DNA of 39,042 nucleotides from a virus. Under the pieces are notes generated by a model. That model worked only from the letters and a program-made list of their open reading frames with translations, did not search any database and had not been told where the DNA came from. Shown one piece after another: positions 32,271 to 39,042 of the stretch. How positions within the stretch are numbered: position 1 is the stretch's first letter; each line of letters begins with the position of its first letter. The position numbers and the translations under genes are program-made. The DNA lies in the IMG/VR virus record IMGVR_UViG_3300036785_000382, positions 1-39,042 of that record. The stretch is one strand, 5' to 3'.

Positions 32271-33994
32271 GCTCCTAGCATCTGCTGAATTGCATTCTTG
32301 CCGCCGCCTACATCGACATTACTTAAATTCTCAGCACCCTGCGAGAGTTTCTGGGCTCTATCAGCCATAGCATTTTGTTGCTCTTGTTGCTGTTGTTGAG
32401 CACGCATCTGGCGGATTTGCTGAAGTTGCTGTGGACTCCGAATGATTCGTGGATCATTGTTCATTAAGGTCGAGTATTTCGCCAGGGCAAAGTCGGTGTC
32501 GATGTTGTCCATAACTCCTGGGTCGAGACCAGCGAGGGATCCTGCCATTTGTAGAGTTCGTTCAATACCTGAAGTAGCTGATGCAAGCTGGGCCTGGAGT
32601 AGCATGGAGATATACTCGATATCGATATTAGCTCCTTGAATTTCAGCTGGGGGTGGCGGCAGAACTCCGGCCCTAGACATAACTGCGAACACTCGCTCGA
32701 TTGTAGGAGACAGCAACTCATGTTGGATTCTCTCCAAGACGGGACCTAACATGATCAACGCCTCTGAGCGACGAGCGTCAATCTCAGTTGCACTTACATT
32801 CGATCTAGTTTCGAATTGACTAATTACTTGAAAGACATCATTAAAGAACACCTTCCGAATACGCTCTCTGACTTCGTTTAAATCCTCGCTTATAGCGGCA
32901 ATGTCAGGCCGCCAATTACCGTACGCTGTGGTGAATCCGGAATTAGCGGCCTGCATCATCCCAGCTATGTAGGTAACACCGCCAGGAAGAAGTGACGCTG
33001 GCTGGTTCTTCAATTGAACATCTGCAAGCATTGGAGGGTTGACGGTTTTATCTATCGCCTGCCCCTTACGACGCACTTCTTGTTGAAGTTGCTTAACGTC
33101 CGGTAGGGCGTCCATGCCCGGGCTTCTTCCGTACGCATCGTTAGAGACAAGGTCCCATCTGACAGCAATGTTTGGAGCCTCATGAAATCCTCGTTTACGA
33201 AGAAAGCCCTGATGGATATTAGCATACCCTCCCTGCGGATAGACAGAACCACCCCATTCCCAATAAGCCTCTCTAAACTTGAAATTCTTCGGGATACCGA
33301 AGTCCCGTCCGTCGTCATTAGGTTCAATAGCATGGGCTACAATGATCTCCCGAGTTAGGGCGGCCTTACCTTCCCCATATAACCGCTTGACTTGGTCCGA
33401 GACATTCTCCTCGCCAAACTCATTAACGACCTGATCGACTGTAAGCGTGAACTCTCTGAAGAAGATACTCGGCCGGTACTTACCATCATTGTCAAGATAA
33501 TACTCTCCAAAGCAGGGATTAACGCAATTGATAACATTGTCGAAGTCCTCATAAATGAGCATTACAGCCGAGCCAAAGATAACAAGATCAAAATATACAA
33601 CTGCGATAGAGTTGTAGAAGTTTGAGGCCTGGAATACAAGCATCATCAAGCGCTCACATTCAGCTAGCCAAAGGCTAATTGGAGATGTTTGAGTTGAGTC
33701 CTGCCAACCAACCTTCAATCGGAACCAAGGTCGGGTAGGGGATGAAATACCAGACATCATGCCGGATGCTAAGTTGCGGGCTGCAAGAGTACCGGTAGAA
33801 TCTAATATATGTTGATTGATTGGCGACCCACGTGTCATCTGATTTGGCGTTATCAACCATTTATATCTCCTAGGCAATAAAAAGTCTGCTAGCTCACGAC
33901 CGTGCACCCACCAAGAATAGCGATTGACACGCAACCCAAGCAGGCGCTCGTTTACGTGAGAGTGGTATTTCTCGTCTACTTCGCTTAGAGGCAT
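32267..33994 (-). CDS. Portal (head-to-tail connector) protein
   Basis: The 575-residue product has the head-to-tail portal pattern of T7 gp8 and BPP-1-like phages: RYSWWVHGRELADFLLPRRY, HILDSTGTLAARNLASGMMS, SSPTRPWFRLKVG, AVVYFDLVIFGSAVMLIYED, NDAYGRSPGMDALPDVKQLQ and FFNDVFQVISQFETRSNVSATEID near the last third. Twelve copies form the ring through which DNA is packaged and ejected. The C-terminus is Gln-rich (QQQQEQQNAM), common in this family. An 18-base tandem repeat lies upstream of the ATG and no clear Shine-Dalgarno is visible except TTGAG. The small gene upstream stops just before the repeat. Confidence 0.92.
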   Translation of the reverse strand: MPLSEVDEKYHSHVNERLLGLRVNRYSWWVHGRELADFLLPRRYKWLITPNQMTRGSPINQHILDSTGTLAARNLASGMMSGISSPTRPWFRLKVGWQDSTQTSPISLWLAECERLMMLVFQASNFYNSIAVVYFDLVIFGSAVMLIYEDFDNVINCVNPCFGEYYLDNDGKYRPSIFFREFTLTVDQVVNEFGEENVSDQVKRLYGEGKAALTREIIVAHAIEPNDDGRDFGIPKNFKFREAYWEWGGSVYPQGGYANIHQGFLRKRGFHEAPNIAVRWDLVSNDAYGRSPGMDALPDVKQLQQEVRRKGQAIDKTVNPPMLADVQLKNQPASLLPGGVTYIAGMMQAANSGFTTAYGNWRPDIAAISEDLNEVRERIRKVFFNDVFQVISQFETRSNVSATEIDARRSEALIMLGPVLERIQHELLSPTIERVFAVMSRAGVLPPPPAEIQGANIDIEYISMLLQAQLASATSGIERTLQMAGSLAGLDPGVMDNIDTDFALAKYSTLMNNDPRIIRSPQQLQQIRQMRAQQQQQEQQNAMADRAQKLSQGAENLSNVDVGGGKNAIQQMLGA

Positions 33995-34004
33995 CTCAAG
34001 ATTA

Positions 34005-34022
34005 TCTCAATCTCAATCTCAA
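34005..34022. repeat. Tandem 6-base repeat before the portal start
   Basis: Three perfect head-to-tail copies of TCTCAA (TTGAGA on the coding strand) fill the space between the stop codon of the upstream 82-residue gene and the portal start region. Each copy holds GAG(A), so the repeat may offer several weak ribosome contacts, or it may be a replication slippage product. A further TTGAG lies directly in front of the portal ATG. Confidence 0.8.
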
Positions 34023-34271
34023 TTACTTGCCCTTACGACCAGTACCTGAGCCTCTGGTTACATGTGGCATCTTCATTCCACCTTTAGCAGCTCCACCTAA
34101 CTTTCCACCGGGAGACTCGACTAAGCGGCCCATATCGTGCATAGTTGCAGCAGCCATTAAGACATGTTCAGGCGTTACGTTGTCCTTACCACCACCCATA
34201 AGACCTTGCCCACTGGCCTCACCGGAAACCATAGATGGATCGAGCATTGGTACTTGTGGCATGCTACGCAC
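34023..34271 (-). CDS. Unknown 82-residue protein next to the portal gene
   Basis: The product is Gly/Met-rich and mostly disordered, with one likely helix NVTPEHVLMAAATMHDMGRL and a basic C-terminus MKMPHVTRGSGTGRKGK. Proteins of this style lie between terminase and portal genes in BPP-1-like podoviruses, with no known role. Its start overlaps the previous gene by eight bases. It may be a minor head protein or a packaging accessory. Confidence 0.6.
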   Translation of the reverse strand: MRSMPQVPMLDPSMVSGEASGQGLMGGGKDNVTPEHVLMAAATMHDMGRLVESPGGKLGGAAKGGMKMPHVTRGSGTGRKGK

Positions 34272-34536
34272 CTAACAGTGTTTTCTTAGCCGACTGACCG
34301 GCTGTAGCGGCTGCACCAAGCATCGACGTTGCTGTGCCACTAGCCTTTTGGGCTTTTGCGCCTGGACTAAGCTCTGGGATAAACGAAGGTGGAGTTGGTG
34401 CTGCTGTAGGTGGCGCCGGAGGAGTGGGAGGGGCTGCGACCGGCGCCGGTGGTGGGACAGCGGGAACTGAGGGGGCACCAGCACCGCCACCACCACCACC
34501 AAATATCGAACCAAAGAACTTAGGCACGAAACTCAT
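34264..34536 (-). CDS. Unknown Pro/Ala/Gly-rich 90-residue protein between terminase and portal
   Basis: The product starts MSFVPKFFGSIFGGGGGGAG, has a long Pro/Ala stretch (PAVPPPAPVAAPPTPPAPPT) and ends with a small-residue helix and KKTLLGA. A hydrophobic N-terminus plus proline-rich middle and a TLLG(A) end recur in small proteins found next to terminase genes of related podoviruses. The start overlaps the terminase stop as ATGA. No function is known to me; membrane or head association is possible. Confidence 0.65.
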   Translation of the reverse strand: MSFVPKFFGSIFGGGGGGAGAPSVPAVPPPAPVAAPPTPPAPPTAAPTPPSFIPELSPGAKAQKASGTATSMLGAAATAGQSAKKTLLGA

Positions 34537-36071
34537 TGCATGCCTCCATACATTGGCTCAGACTCAAAGGGCTTATGGACTTCAGCATAAATCGACTCTT
34601 TGCTGTAGGGATCATATTCACTAACGACAAGCGGCTTAAATGGAAATTCTCGGTTTTGAAGTGCAACCGGCATGGCAAAGGTTAGGGCGAGAGCATCTGC
34701 TAGGTCAGGTGACTCTAGACCTCTAGACATCATCTGTTCTTTTTTCTCTAGGAGAATTTCATTCTTGAGCGTGTAGGTATATAGCGGGCCTATGAGTTGG
34801 GCCTTGAGATCGGCGTCGTTTGGGATTGAGCCTGATTTGAGCCAAGCTCGCATTGCTCCCCACATTTCGGCTCGCTTGTTAGCGTAGCGTTCACCTTCAT
34901 TACCAGTAGCCCAGCCCATACCCTCCGCCCTTGAGCCGAATTGAATATCAAAGACACTAAGATGAAGGGCACGACAATTATCAACAACACCACCGCCGAC
35001 ACCGCCGCCATCAATAAATACAGCATCAACATGATACCGACCATGAACCTCCATAACCTTACCGGCAAGCGTAACAGTTGATGCGCCCCTGAGCCTGATT
35101 GGTGGGATTGATCGAGCATCCCTGCCCTTTCGGAACCAGATGACTGACTCATTTTGGCCGTACCTTGCTACATCAACTCCTATAACTAAGGGATCGTTTG
35201 GGAATAGCTCTAGTTCTCTAGACGCCGCTAATTCGACATCTTCCTGCGAGATAAATTCCATCTCGCCTGTTCGTGGGAAGACACCCCGAACACGTACTCT
35301 AACGAAGTCGGAGTCTTCACCGTAGGTCTCGATCCACGAGTCCATTTGGTCTTTATTGGTAAGCGAGACCTCACGGCTATCGATCTGACGGGAATTCCAT
35401 TCTTTGGAATGCCTTTGACCAGGAAAACACTCCCTGAAGCGGCCGGTGTTACGAGTTGGATTGCCAAATACGCACCAGACGATTTCAGTGTTAGAGTCGG
35501 TAAGAGCACCTTCGGTAGTCTCCCATATAATATCTGGTATTGCAGACGCTTCATCAAATACGACAAGTATCCGTCTTTCCTTATTATGTAGGCCTGCAAA
35601 TGCTTCGGTATTACGTTCGGACCAAGGAACCATGTCAATTCGCCAAGTACGTTCATGGGCACTGTCCTTACTGAAAATAGCGGTTGCTGTAAGCTGGAAT
35701 AGATCCTTAGCTAGAAACATATGAAACCATTTACCCAACTCGGCCCAAGTCTTGGTTTTGAGCTGAGTTTCAGTATTGGCGGTGACAACGCCTCTGGTAT
35801 CTGGCATCGTGGAGAGAGCCCAAAGCATGATCCACGAGACAAGTGCTGTTTTGCCTATCCCGTGACCCGATGCCACCGCCAACTGAATAGCCCGATTGAC
35901 ATCCAACAACCCATCACGGATAAGGTTGAGGATGTCCCTTTGCCAAGGTTCGGGTCCATTAGGGTACCCTGCTAGGCGAGTATCATTCTCACCCCAGGGA
36001 AATGCGCCCATGACAAAGGCGTATGGGTCCCTAGAGGTTTCGGCCAGCCAGCCTAGCAGGGATTCGTTCAT
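34533..36071 (-). CDS. terL: Terminase large subunit (packaging ATPase-nuclease)
   Basis: The 512-residue enzyme pumps and cuts phage DNA during head filling. ATPase: Walker A ASGHGIGKTALVSW (K74, T75), Walker B ILVVFDEASAIPD (D173, E174) and coupling strand WCVFGNPTRNTGRF. RNase-H-like nuclease: PLVIGVDVARYGQNESVIWF (D300), DAVFIDGGGVGGGVVD (D354) and ESPDLADALALTFA (D456, D459). All the key acidic residues are present. It follows two tiny membrane-protein genes with an ATGA overlap and precedes the portal region, the standard order. The start fits the family length. Confidence 0.95.
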   Translation of the reverse strand: MNESLLGWLAETSRDPYAFVMGAFPWGENDTRLAGYPNGPEPWQRDILNLIRDGLLDVNRAIQLAVASGHGIGKTALVSWIMLWALSTMPDTRGVVTANTETQLKTKTWAELGKWFHMFLAKDLFQLTATAIFSKDSAHERTWRIDMVPWSERNTEAFAGLHNKERRILVVFDEASAIPDIIWETTEGALTDSNTEIVWCVFGNPTRNTGRFRECFPGQRHSKEWNSRQIDSREVSLTNKDQMDSWIETYGEDSDFVRVRVRGVFPRTGEMEFISQEDVELAASRELELFPNDPLVIGVDVARYGQNESVIWFRKGRDARSIPPIRLRGASTVTLAGKVMEVHGRYHVDAVFIDGGGVGGGVVDNCRALHLSVFDIQFGSRAEGMGWATGNEGERYANKRAEMWGAMRAWLKSGSIPNDADLKAQLIGPLYTYTLKNEILLEKKEQMMSRGLESPDLADALALTFAMPVALQNREFPFKPLVVSEYDPYSKESIYAEVHKPFESEPMYGGMQ

Positions 36072-36172
36072 CTCACATCAACTTCCCAACTTCCAGTGAA
36101 ATATCCATATCCAGCTATAACCAACAGAATTGCGATTACTATTGCAAAGGTCAGAACAAGTCTTTGGCCCAT
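36068..36172 (-). CDS. Tiny 34-residue single-span membrane protein
   Basis: Found by translating the gap upstream of the terminase. The sequence MGQRLVLTFAIVIAILLVIA then GYGYFTGSWEVDVR has one transmembrane helix (about residues 5-24). It starts as TAATG on the stop of the 53-residue membrane gene and its stop overlaps the terminase ATG as ATGA, the coupling style of the whole operon, which is the main evidence that it is real. It could be a membrane-active lysis accessory or an inner-membrane effector; the sequence alone does not say. Confidence 0.6.
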   Translation of the reverse strand: MGQRLVLTFAIVIAILLVIAGYGYFTGSWEVDVR

Positions 36173-36333
36173 TAATGAAGAACTCGCCCTAAACCACCTA
36201 TAAGCTCAGAAGCTATCCAGAATGCAATCGCCGCCCATCCAAGATGAAACCTTCCGGCTTGCACCATTATGGTGCTGGCTATAACAGCAAAGACAAAGGC
36301 AAAGACTAAAAAGATAAGGCCTATGTTTTGCAT
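36172..36333 (-). CDS. Small 53-residue membrane protein with two hydrophobic helices
   Basis: The frame reads MQNIGLIFLVFAFVFAVIAS, TIMVQAGRFHLGWAAIAFWI and ASELIGGLGRVLH. Two hydrophobic segments (about 4-24 and 31-50) with a short polar turn are typical of small two-span holin-like proteins, but also of other phage membrane peptides. It begins five bases after the lytic transglycosylase gene and is joined by TAATG to the 34-residue membrane gene. The GAGATA run before the ATG (TTGAGATAATG) is a weak ribosome site. The neighbouring cell-wall enzyme makes a lysis or entry role attractive. Confidence 0.62.
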   Translation of the reverse strand: MQNIGLIFLVFAFVFAVIASTIMVQAGRFHLGWAAIAFWIASELIGGLGRVLH

Positions 36334-36337
36334 TATC

Positions 36338-37123
36338 TCAAACTCCTGTGAACTTCGGTACTAAATCAGGAACTTGGAATTTGGGGATGTTGGGCTTGTA
36401 GGGCTCAACATCATCTAGCTCTTGATTAAGTAGGCTTCCTTTAGCAGCATCAGCAGCGCCTCGACCGGCTCTGGTTCGTTTACCACCTTCAGCGCCAGCT
36501 TCGCTTGTCTCTACTGCACCTGAGGGGAGACCAGCAGCTTCATGTTCTTCATCATACTCACCAGCTTGTCGAGGCATACCAGCTGATTCGTGACCACTTA
36601 ATGGAGCGCCGCCTTTAGCCAATTTGCTGTCCCACATATCCATAAACTGCTGGCTAGTTATCTTGTCAGTGCCACCAAACTGAGCTGTACCGCCTGGAGT
36701 ATTGAGTGCAATAGCTTGTCTACACCAGCCCATTCCTTTAGACTTACCTTCGCCTGTCGAACACATATTTTGCACAGCCGAAGCATCGGGGTTGGCCATA
36801 TGCTTATCATATCCATCTACACCTTGCTGATGTATCAAGTAGATATCCTTTAGCTCTGCCTCTCGGCCGTATTTGGCCTTAAAGTCTCTGGCCTCTTGAG
36901 CCATCTTATTGGCAGCAGCCATTGTATTTTGCTCAGGATCAAAAATTGATCCTGTACCACCATGACGAGTAAATTCCTTTTGGCTCATCTGGAATAACCC
37001 ACAATAACTCCCAGTGCAGCCGGTTGCTCGCTCGGAGTTCTCTATCTGTGCCATTCGCTTAAGCCAAGAAGGGTCAATACCAGTTCGATTTCCATGCTTC
37101 TCATATAAGTCATCATAAGGCAT
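36338..37123 (-). CDS. Lytic transglycosylase (SLT/lysozyme-like fold)
   Basis: The N-terminal 110 residues have the SLT pattern: GIDPSWLKRMAQIENSERAT with catalytic Glu28, the GLFQMS motif (42-47) and DIYLIHQQGVDGYDKHM, the usual closing helix. Two Cys residues (36, 41) flank the GLFQ entry. The rest (about 150-261) is a Gly/Ala/Glu-rich tail, probably disordered, ending PNIPKFQVPDLVPKFTGV. It cuts peptidoglycan glycan strands. Its position at the start of the late operon, far from the endolysin, and its lack of a signal peptide suggest a virion-borne enzyme for DNA entry, though a lysis role with the neighbouring membrane peptides is possible. Confidence 0.8.
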   Translation of the reverse strand: MPYDDLYEKHGNRTGIDPSWLKRMAQIENSERATGCTGSYCGLFQMSQKEFTRHGGTGSIFDPEQNTMAAANKMAQEARDFKAKYGREAELKDIYLIHQQGVDGYDKHMANPDASAVQNMCSTGEGKSKGMGWCRQAIALNTPGGTAQFGGTDKITSQQFMDMWDSKLAKGGAPLSGHESAGMPRQAGEYDEEHEAAGLPSGAVETSEAGAEGGKRTRAGRGAADAAKGSLLNQELDDVEPYKPNIPKFQVPDLVPKFTGV

Positions 37124-37126
37124 CGC

Positions 37127-37318
37127 TTATGGCGCCAAGGTTGCCCAAAAACCACACCAGTCTGTTTGCAAGACTTGCGGCCAGTTATTTGAGTTTCTTG
37201 TTGAGTCTGGTGGATTTTTTTGGCACTGATACGACACTGGGGTTGTTGGCTTTTGAATCATGGAAGTGCAGCTTCCACAATTTTGACCTGTTGGCGGTGA
37301 GCCTGCGACTTGCGGCAT
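37127..37318 (-). CDS. Small cysteine-rich protein (possible zinc or Fe-S binder)
   Basis: The 63-residue product contains GQNCGSCTSMIQKP, YQCQKNPP and WPQVLQTDWCGFW. The C-x2-C, C and WCG spacing recalls a widespread family of small phage and bacterial proteins (CGxCxxF...xCRRxPP...WPxVxxxDWCGxW) that probably bind a metal. GGAG lies eight bases before the ATG. It sits three bases before the transglycosylase gene. Function unknown. Confidence 0.68.
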   Translation of the reverse strand: MPQVAGSPPTGQNCGSCTSMIQKPTTPVSYQCQKNPPDSTRNSNNWPQVLQTDWCGFWATLAP

Positions 37319-37348
37319 AGAACTTTCTCCAATTCCGGGCCTTAGACT

Positions 37349-38074
37349 TCAACGCATATCTTCGTCCATGTAGCGGTGCATTTGGCTATAGCGAGCATTT
37401 GCCTGTTCACGACTGTCATACGAGGGGAATTTCTCTAGGCCCAAGTCATCAGCCCTTTGTATGGCTTCATCTTTGCTTAGGACCTTGTTGTCCCAAATAG
37501 TAGGAACAACATAAGTCTTAGGGTCGGACTTATCGGCACTGCCAACTGTTATAGCTAGAAGGGATGATGTCTTAGTGCCGCCTGCTGATGAAACACCGCC
37601 TTTAGCAAAGTTGTCGAGATGATGCTGATATAGAAATTGCTCTTGCTCGTTTAAGTTCATCTCCTTAGTAGCAATGCCCTTCATACTAGGTTGCATCCCA
37701 GCAGGGAATTTCTCTGGCTCAGAAGGCTTTTCCTCAAAAGCCTTCCAACCCTTTTCTACCTCCTGCATATGAGCCTGACTCTCGCCTACAGTCTTTGGCA
37801 TAGTCGCTTTACTAGCTGGACCTCGTATATCTTCAATGTTCTCTGACTTCGGCAATTTAAGAAGGCCAGTTGGCGCTGATGCCGCCATCTTCTGTATCGC
37901 TTCTTGCTTTGCTCTCTCTTGCAAATGGCGCTCATAAGGAAAAAAGCGATCACCAAATGCTGCCCTTGCTGCTGTATTAATCAGCTTATGAGGTGACAGC
38001 CATGCGTTTGCTATCTTGCTCATCAAGCTCCCCTGATCTTCTGCCTCAGGCTCGCTTGTTGGCACAGTCGGCAT
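37349..38074 (-). CDS. Unknown protein with a C-terminal phage-shared domain
   Basis: The first 150 residues are polar and rich in Lys/Glu/Pro. The C-terminal 80 residues hold a domain I recall from many phage proteins: FLYQHHLDNFAKGGVSS, TYVVPTIWDNKVLSKDEAIQ and GLEKFPSYDSREQANARYSQ with MHRYMDED, equivalent to YxHHLxNLxxGGV...TVWDGKxLxxxEAIxRA...FPSYxSxxEAEARYxxMH. This domain is often at the end of virion or internal proteins, and its role is not known to me. It is followed by the Cys-rich gene and is preceded by three bases after the small terminase candidate. Confidence 0.7.
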   Translation of the reverse strand: MPTVPTSEPEAEDQGSLMSKIANAWLSPHKLINTAARAAFGDRFFPYERHLQERAKQEAIQKMAASAPTGLLKLPKSENIEDIRGPASKATMPKTVGESQAHMQEVEKGWKAFEEKPSEPEKFPAGMQPSMKGIATKEMNLNEQEQFLYQHHLDNFAKGGVSSAGGTKTSSLLAITVGSADKSDPKTYVVPTIWDNKVLSKDEAIQRADDLGLEKFPSYDSREQANARYSQMHRYMDEDMR

Positions 38075-38077
38075 CTG

Positions 38078-38713
38078 CTAAAACCTTCGCTTAAACTTCG
38101 GCCTTATGATATCTTCGATTACGGCACTAGCCTCGCTTATAGCCTGAGCCTCAATTATCATTGAACTACTATCGGAACGCATAGGGCCTTCGGCCTTTAC
38201 AGTCCGAGTCCTAGCGATTGCTCTATCTAACGACACTGCAAAATCGACACTAATGTTCGTCTGCACTGTTCTTTTGCTAAGGCCAACCCTGTCTGCTGAG
38301 TCTCGGCTAATCGAGATTAACTCCCGAACTGACATTTCCTCAGTTTCATCGTCATCATCAAGCTTGTCTGCTAGCTTACGCTCGGCCTTAAGGCCGTTAT
38401 CTAGAATCATTTGGTAGTAGGCTTGCATGCCGTCTTTGAGGTCGGACTCATCTAGACCTCGCTTTTGATCAACTAAATCATCAAACGCTGGAGTTGAGCG
38501 AAGCAAACTAACACGGGCGAGGCTATAGCCTGTGAGTTCGGCAACCTCCTTTGGCCGGAGCCCACATGCAAATAACTGCGCCATTTTATGATGACTGTCG
38601 CGAAATCGCTTAACCGCAGGCACACTACCTCGCTTAACGCCTTGGACTTCGTCTAGACGCAATTCGCGCACTTCAAGCACATTAACGGGTTTGGGAGGTC
38701 GTCCAGCTGGCAT
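38078..38713 (-). CDS. Candidate small terminase subunit (helix-turn-helix)
   Basis: Residues 39-80 (DSHHKMAQLFACGLRPKEVA, ELTGYSLARVSLLRSTPAFD) form a helix-turn-helix of the type in small terminases, which recognise phage DNA and load the large subunit. An oligomerising helical segment (MQAYYQMILDNGLKAERKLA) and a charged C-terminus follow. I chose the ATG at 38713, giving MPAGRPPKPVNVLEV, because GAGG lies five bases upstream and the longer GTG start at 38755 would be upstream of the transcription start predicted from the promoter. It is the first gene of the late operon. It could alternatively be a regulator. Confidence 0.72.
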   Translation of the reverse strand: MPAGRPPKPVNVLEVRELRLDEVQGVKRGSVPAVKRFRDSHHKMAQLFACGLRPKEVAELTGYSLARVSLLRSTPAFDDLVDQKRGLDESDLKDGMQAYYQMILDNGLKAERKLADKLDDDDETEEMSVRELISISRDSADRVGLSKRTVQTNISVDFAVSLDRAIARTRTVKAEGPMRSDSSSMIIEAQAISEASAVIEDIIRPKFKRRF

Positions 38714-38758
38714 AAGAGCCTCGATTCTGCTGCCAGGCCCTGCCTTATGATTCACATC

Positions 38759-38787
38759 ATCTTACCATAGTTTCGCCACTTTGTCAA
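38759..38787 (-). promoter_or_regulatory. Sigma70-type promoter of the late operon
   Basis: On the - strand: -35 TTGACA (perfect consensus) at 38787-38782, a 17-base spacer, and -10 TAAGAT at 38764-38759 with TG one base upstream (extended -10, TGGTAAGAT). Transcription would begin near 38752 and run through the whole late operon. No other promoter of similar quality was noticed in the gaps of the window. Confidence 0.8.
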
Positions 38788-38897
38788 GTCTCGCTTACGC
38801 CGCTGTATACATTTCACTAGGTTTTCAAAGGTATGGATCATTGAAAAGATAGAAAATTTGCGTGAGCACTTTGCGGCCAGCCCAAGCCTCGAGTTTG

Positions 38898-38909
38898 ACC
38901 CCCGGGGGT
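38898..38909. repeat. Perfect 12-base palindrome ACCCCCGGGGGT
   Basis: A perfect inverted repeat with no spacer, in an otherwise AT-leaning genome, located about 110 bases upstream of the late -35 box. It could be a dimeric repressor or activator site; it is too close-packed to be a normal hairpin terminator and has no T-run. Confidence 0.7.
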
Positions 38910-38956
38910 GCCTCGATCGATGGTGGCCGTGTGCTGTTACCGACCGGTCACACACT

Positions 38957-38988
38957 AGCGCCTGGTGCACAAGCGCCACACCAGCGCC
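38957..38988. repeat. Three direct copies of AGCGCC with an embedded inverted repeat
   Basis: AGCGCC starts at 38957, 38972 and 38983. Between the first and third copies, CTGGTG and CACCAG form an inverted repeat with an 11-base loop that contains the middle copy. Possible binding sites for a phage protein such as the small terminase or a regulator. Confidence 0.55.
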
Positions 38989-39042
38989 TAAGTTATCGGT
39001 TTGTTAGCGAATGTCCCCTCATGATCCTTAGTGTTGTCTCCA

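Larger units (their letters stand above)
38788..39042. other. Non-coding, palindrome-rich region upstream of the late promoter
   Basis: This 255-base stretch holds no convincing gene. It contains the perfect palindromes CTCGAG (38888-38893), ACCCCCGGGGGT (38898-38909), TCGATCGA (38913-38920) and GACCGGTC (38942-38949), and three direct copies of AGCGCC further right. It is plausibly an operator, packaging or terminus region for the adjacent promoter and small terminase. Confidence 0.6.

Noticed and set aside
38752-38979. 75-residue - strand reading frame over the right-end non-coding region
   Set aside because: It begins with GTG, has no ribosome site, looks like random composition (His/Arg/Ser-rich) and covers the late promoter.
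1-39042. Circular or complete genome with right end joined to left end
   Set aside because: Joining the ends puts a stop five codons before the left partial gene with no start between, so the join would not make an intact gene.

Overview
The window looks like most of the genome of a tailed phage with a short tail (podovirus, Caudoviricetes) that infects a Gram-negative bacterium. The evidence is a T7-like tail and internal virion module (gp11/gp12-like tail tube proteins, gp13-like acetyltransferase-fold protein, gp14-like protein, two long internal proteins), a head module like that of Bordetella phage BPP-1 (Bbp16-type cement protein, Bbp17-type major capsid protein, Bbp19-like protein, head-to-tail portal), a large terminase, and a lysis cassette containing a tiny lipoprotein. 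No bacterial housekeeping gene, rRNA, tRNA, integrase, CRISPR or phage RNA polymerase was seen. Genes are packed with 1 to 4 base overlaps (TAATG, ATGA). The left end cuts a gene and the right end does not join it in frame, so part of the genome, probably early genes, is missing.

Layout. Positions 2 to 6637 (+ strand) form the DNA metabolism arm: a truncated ribbon-helix-helix-like gene, a small unknown gene, a PD-(D/E)XK nuclease with four cysteines, a Sak4-like P-loop ATPase, a DUF669-like candidate ssDNA-binding protein, a uracil-DNA-glycosylase-like domain fused to a 3'-5' exonuclease, an unknown 124-residue gene, the family A polymerase, and a P-loop ATPase related to primase/helicase proteins. 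The polymerase is split: exonuclease motifs I and II lie on the glycosylase fusion, and motif III lies at the start of the polymerase gene.

Positions 6603 to 38713 (- strand) form one long late operon, read right to left: small terminase candidate, unknown genes, a lytic transglycosylase, two tiny membrane proteins, large terminase, portal, a ribbon-helix-helix protein, Bbp19-like protein, scaffold, capsid, cement protein, two proteins with export signals, fibre-associated proteins including an arabinofuranosidase-B-like one, two beta-helix tailspikes, a cluster of small basic or disordered proteins, tail tube proteins, internal virion proteins, holin/spanin-like proteins and a three-domain endolysin. 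A good host sigma70 promoter (TTGACA, 17 bases, TAAGAT with extended -10) sits just before the first gene, so host RNA polymerase probably starts the late operon. The two arms converge and overlap by 35 bases near 6.6 kb. The last 255 bases are non-coding and rich in palindromes.

Five compact genes were found by hand-translating gaps: the 41-residue lipoprotein, the 34- and 53-residue membrane proteins before the terminase, a 54-residue basic protein, and the truncated left-end gene. Family names are by memory of motifs, not by database search.
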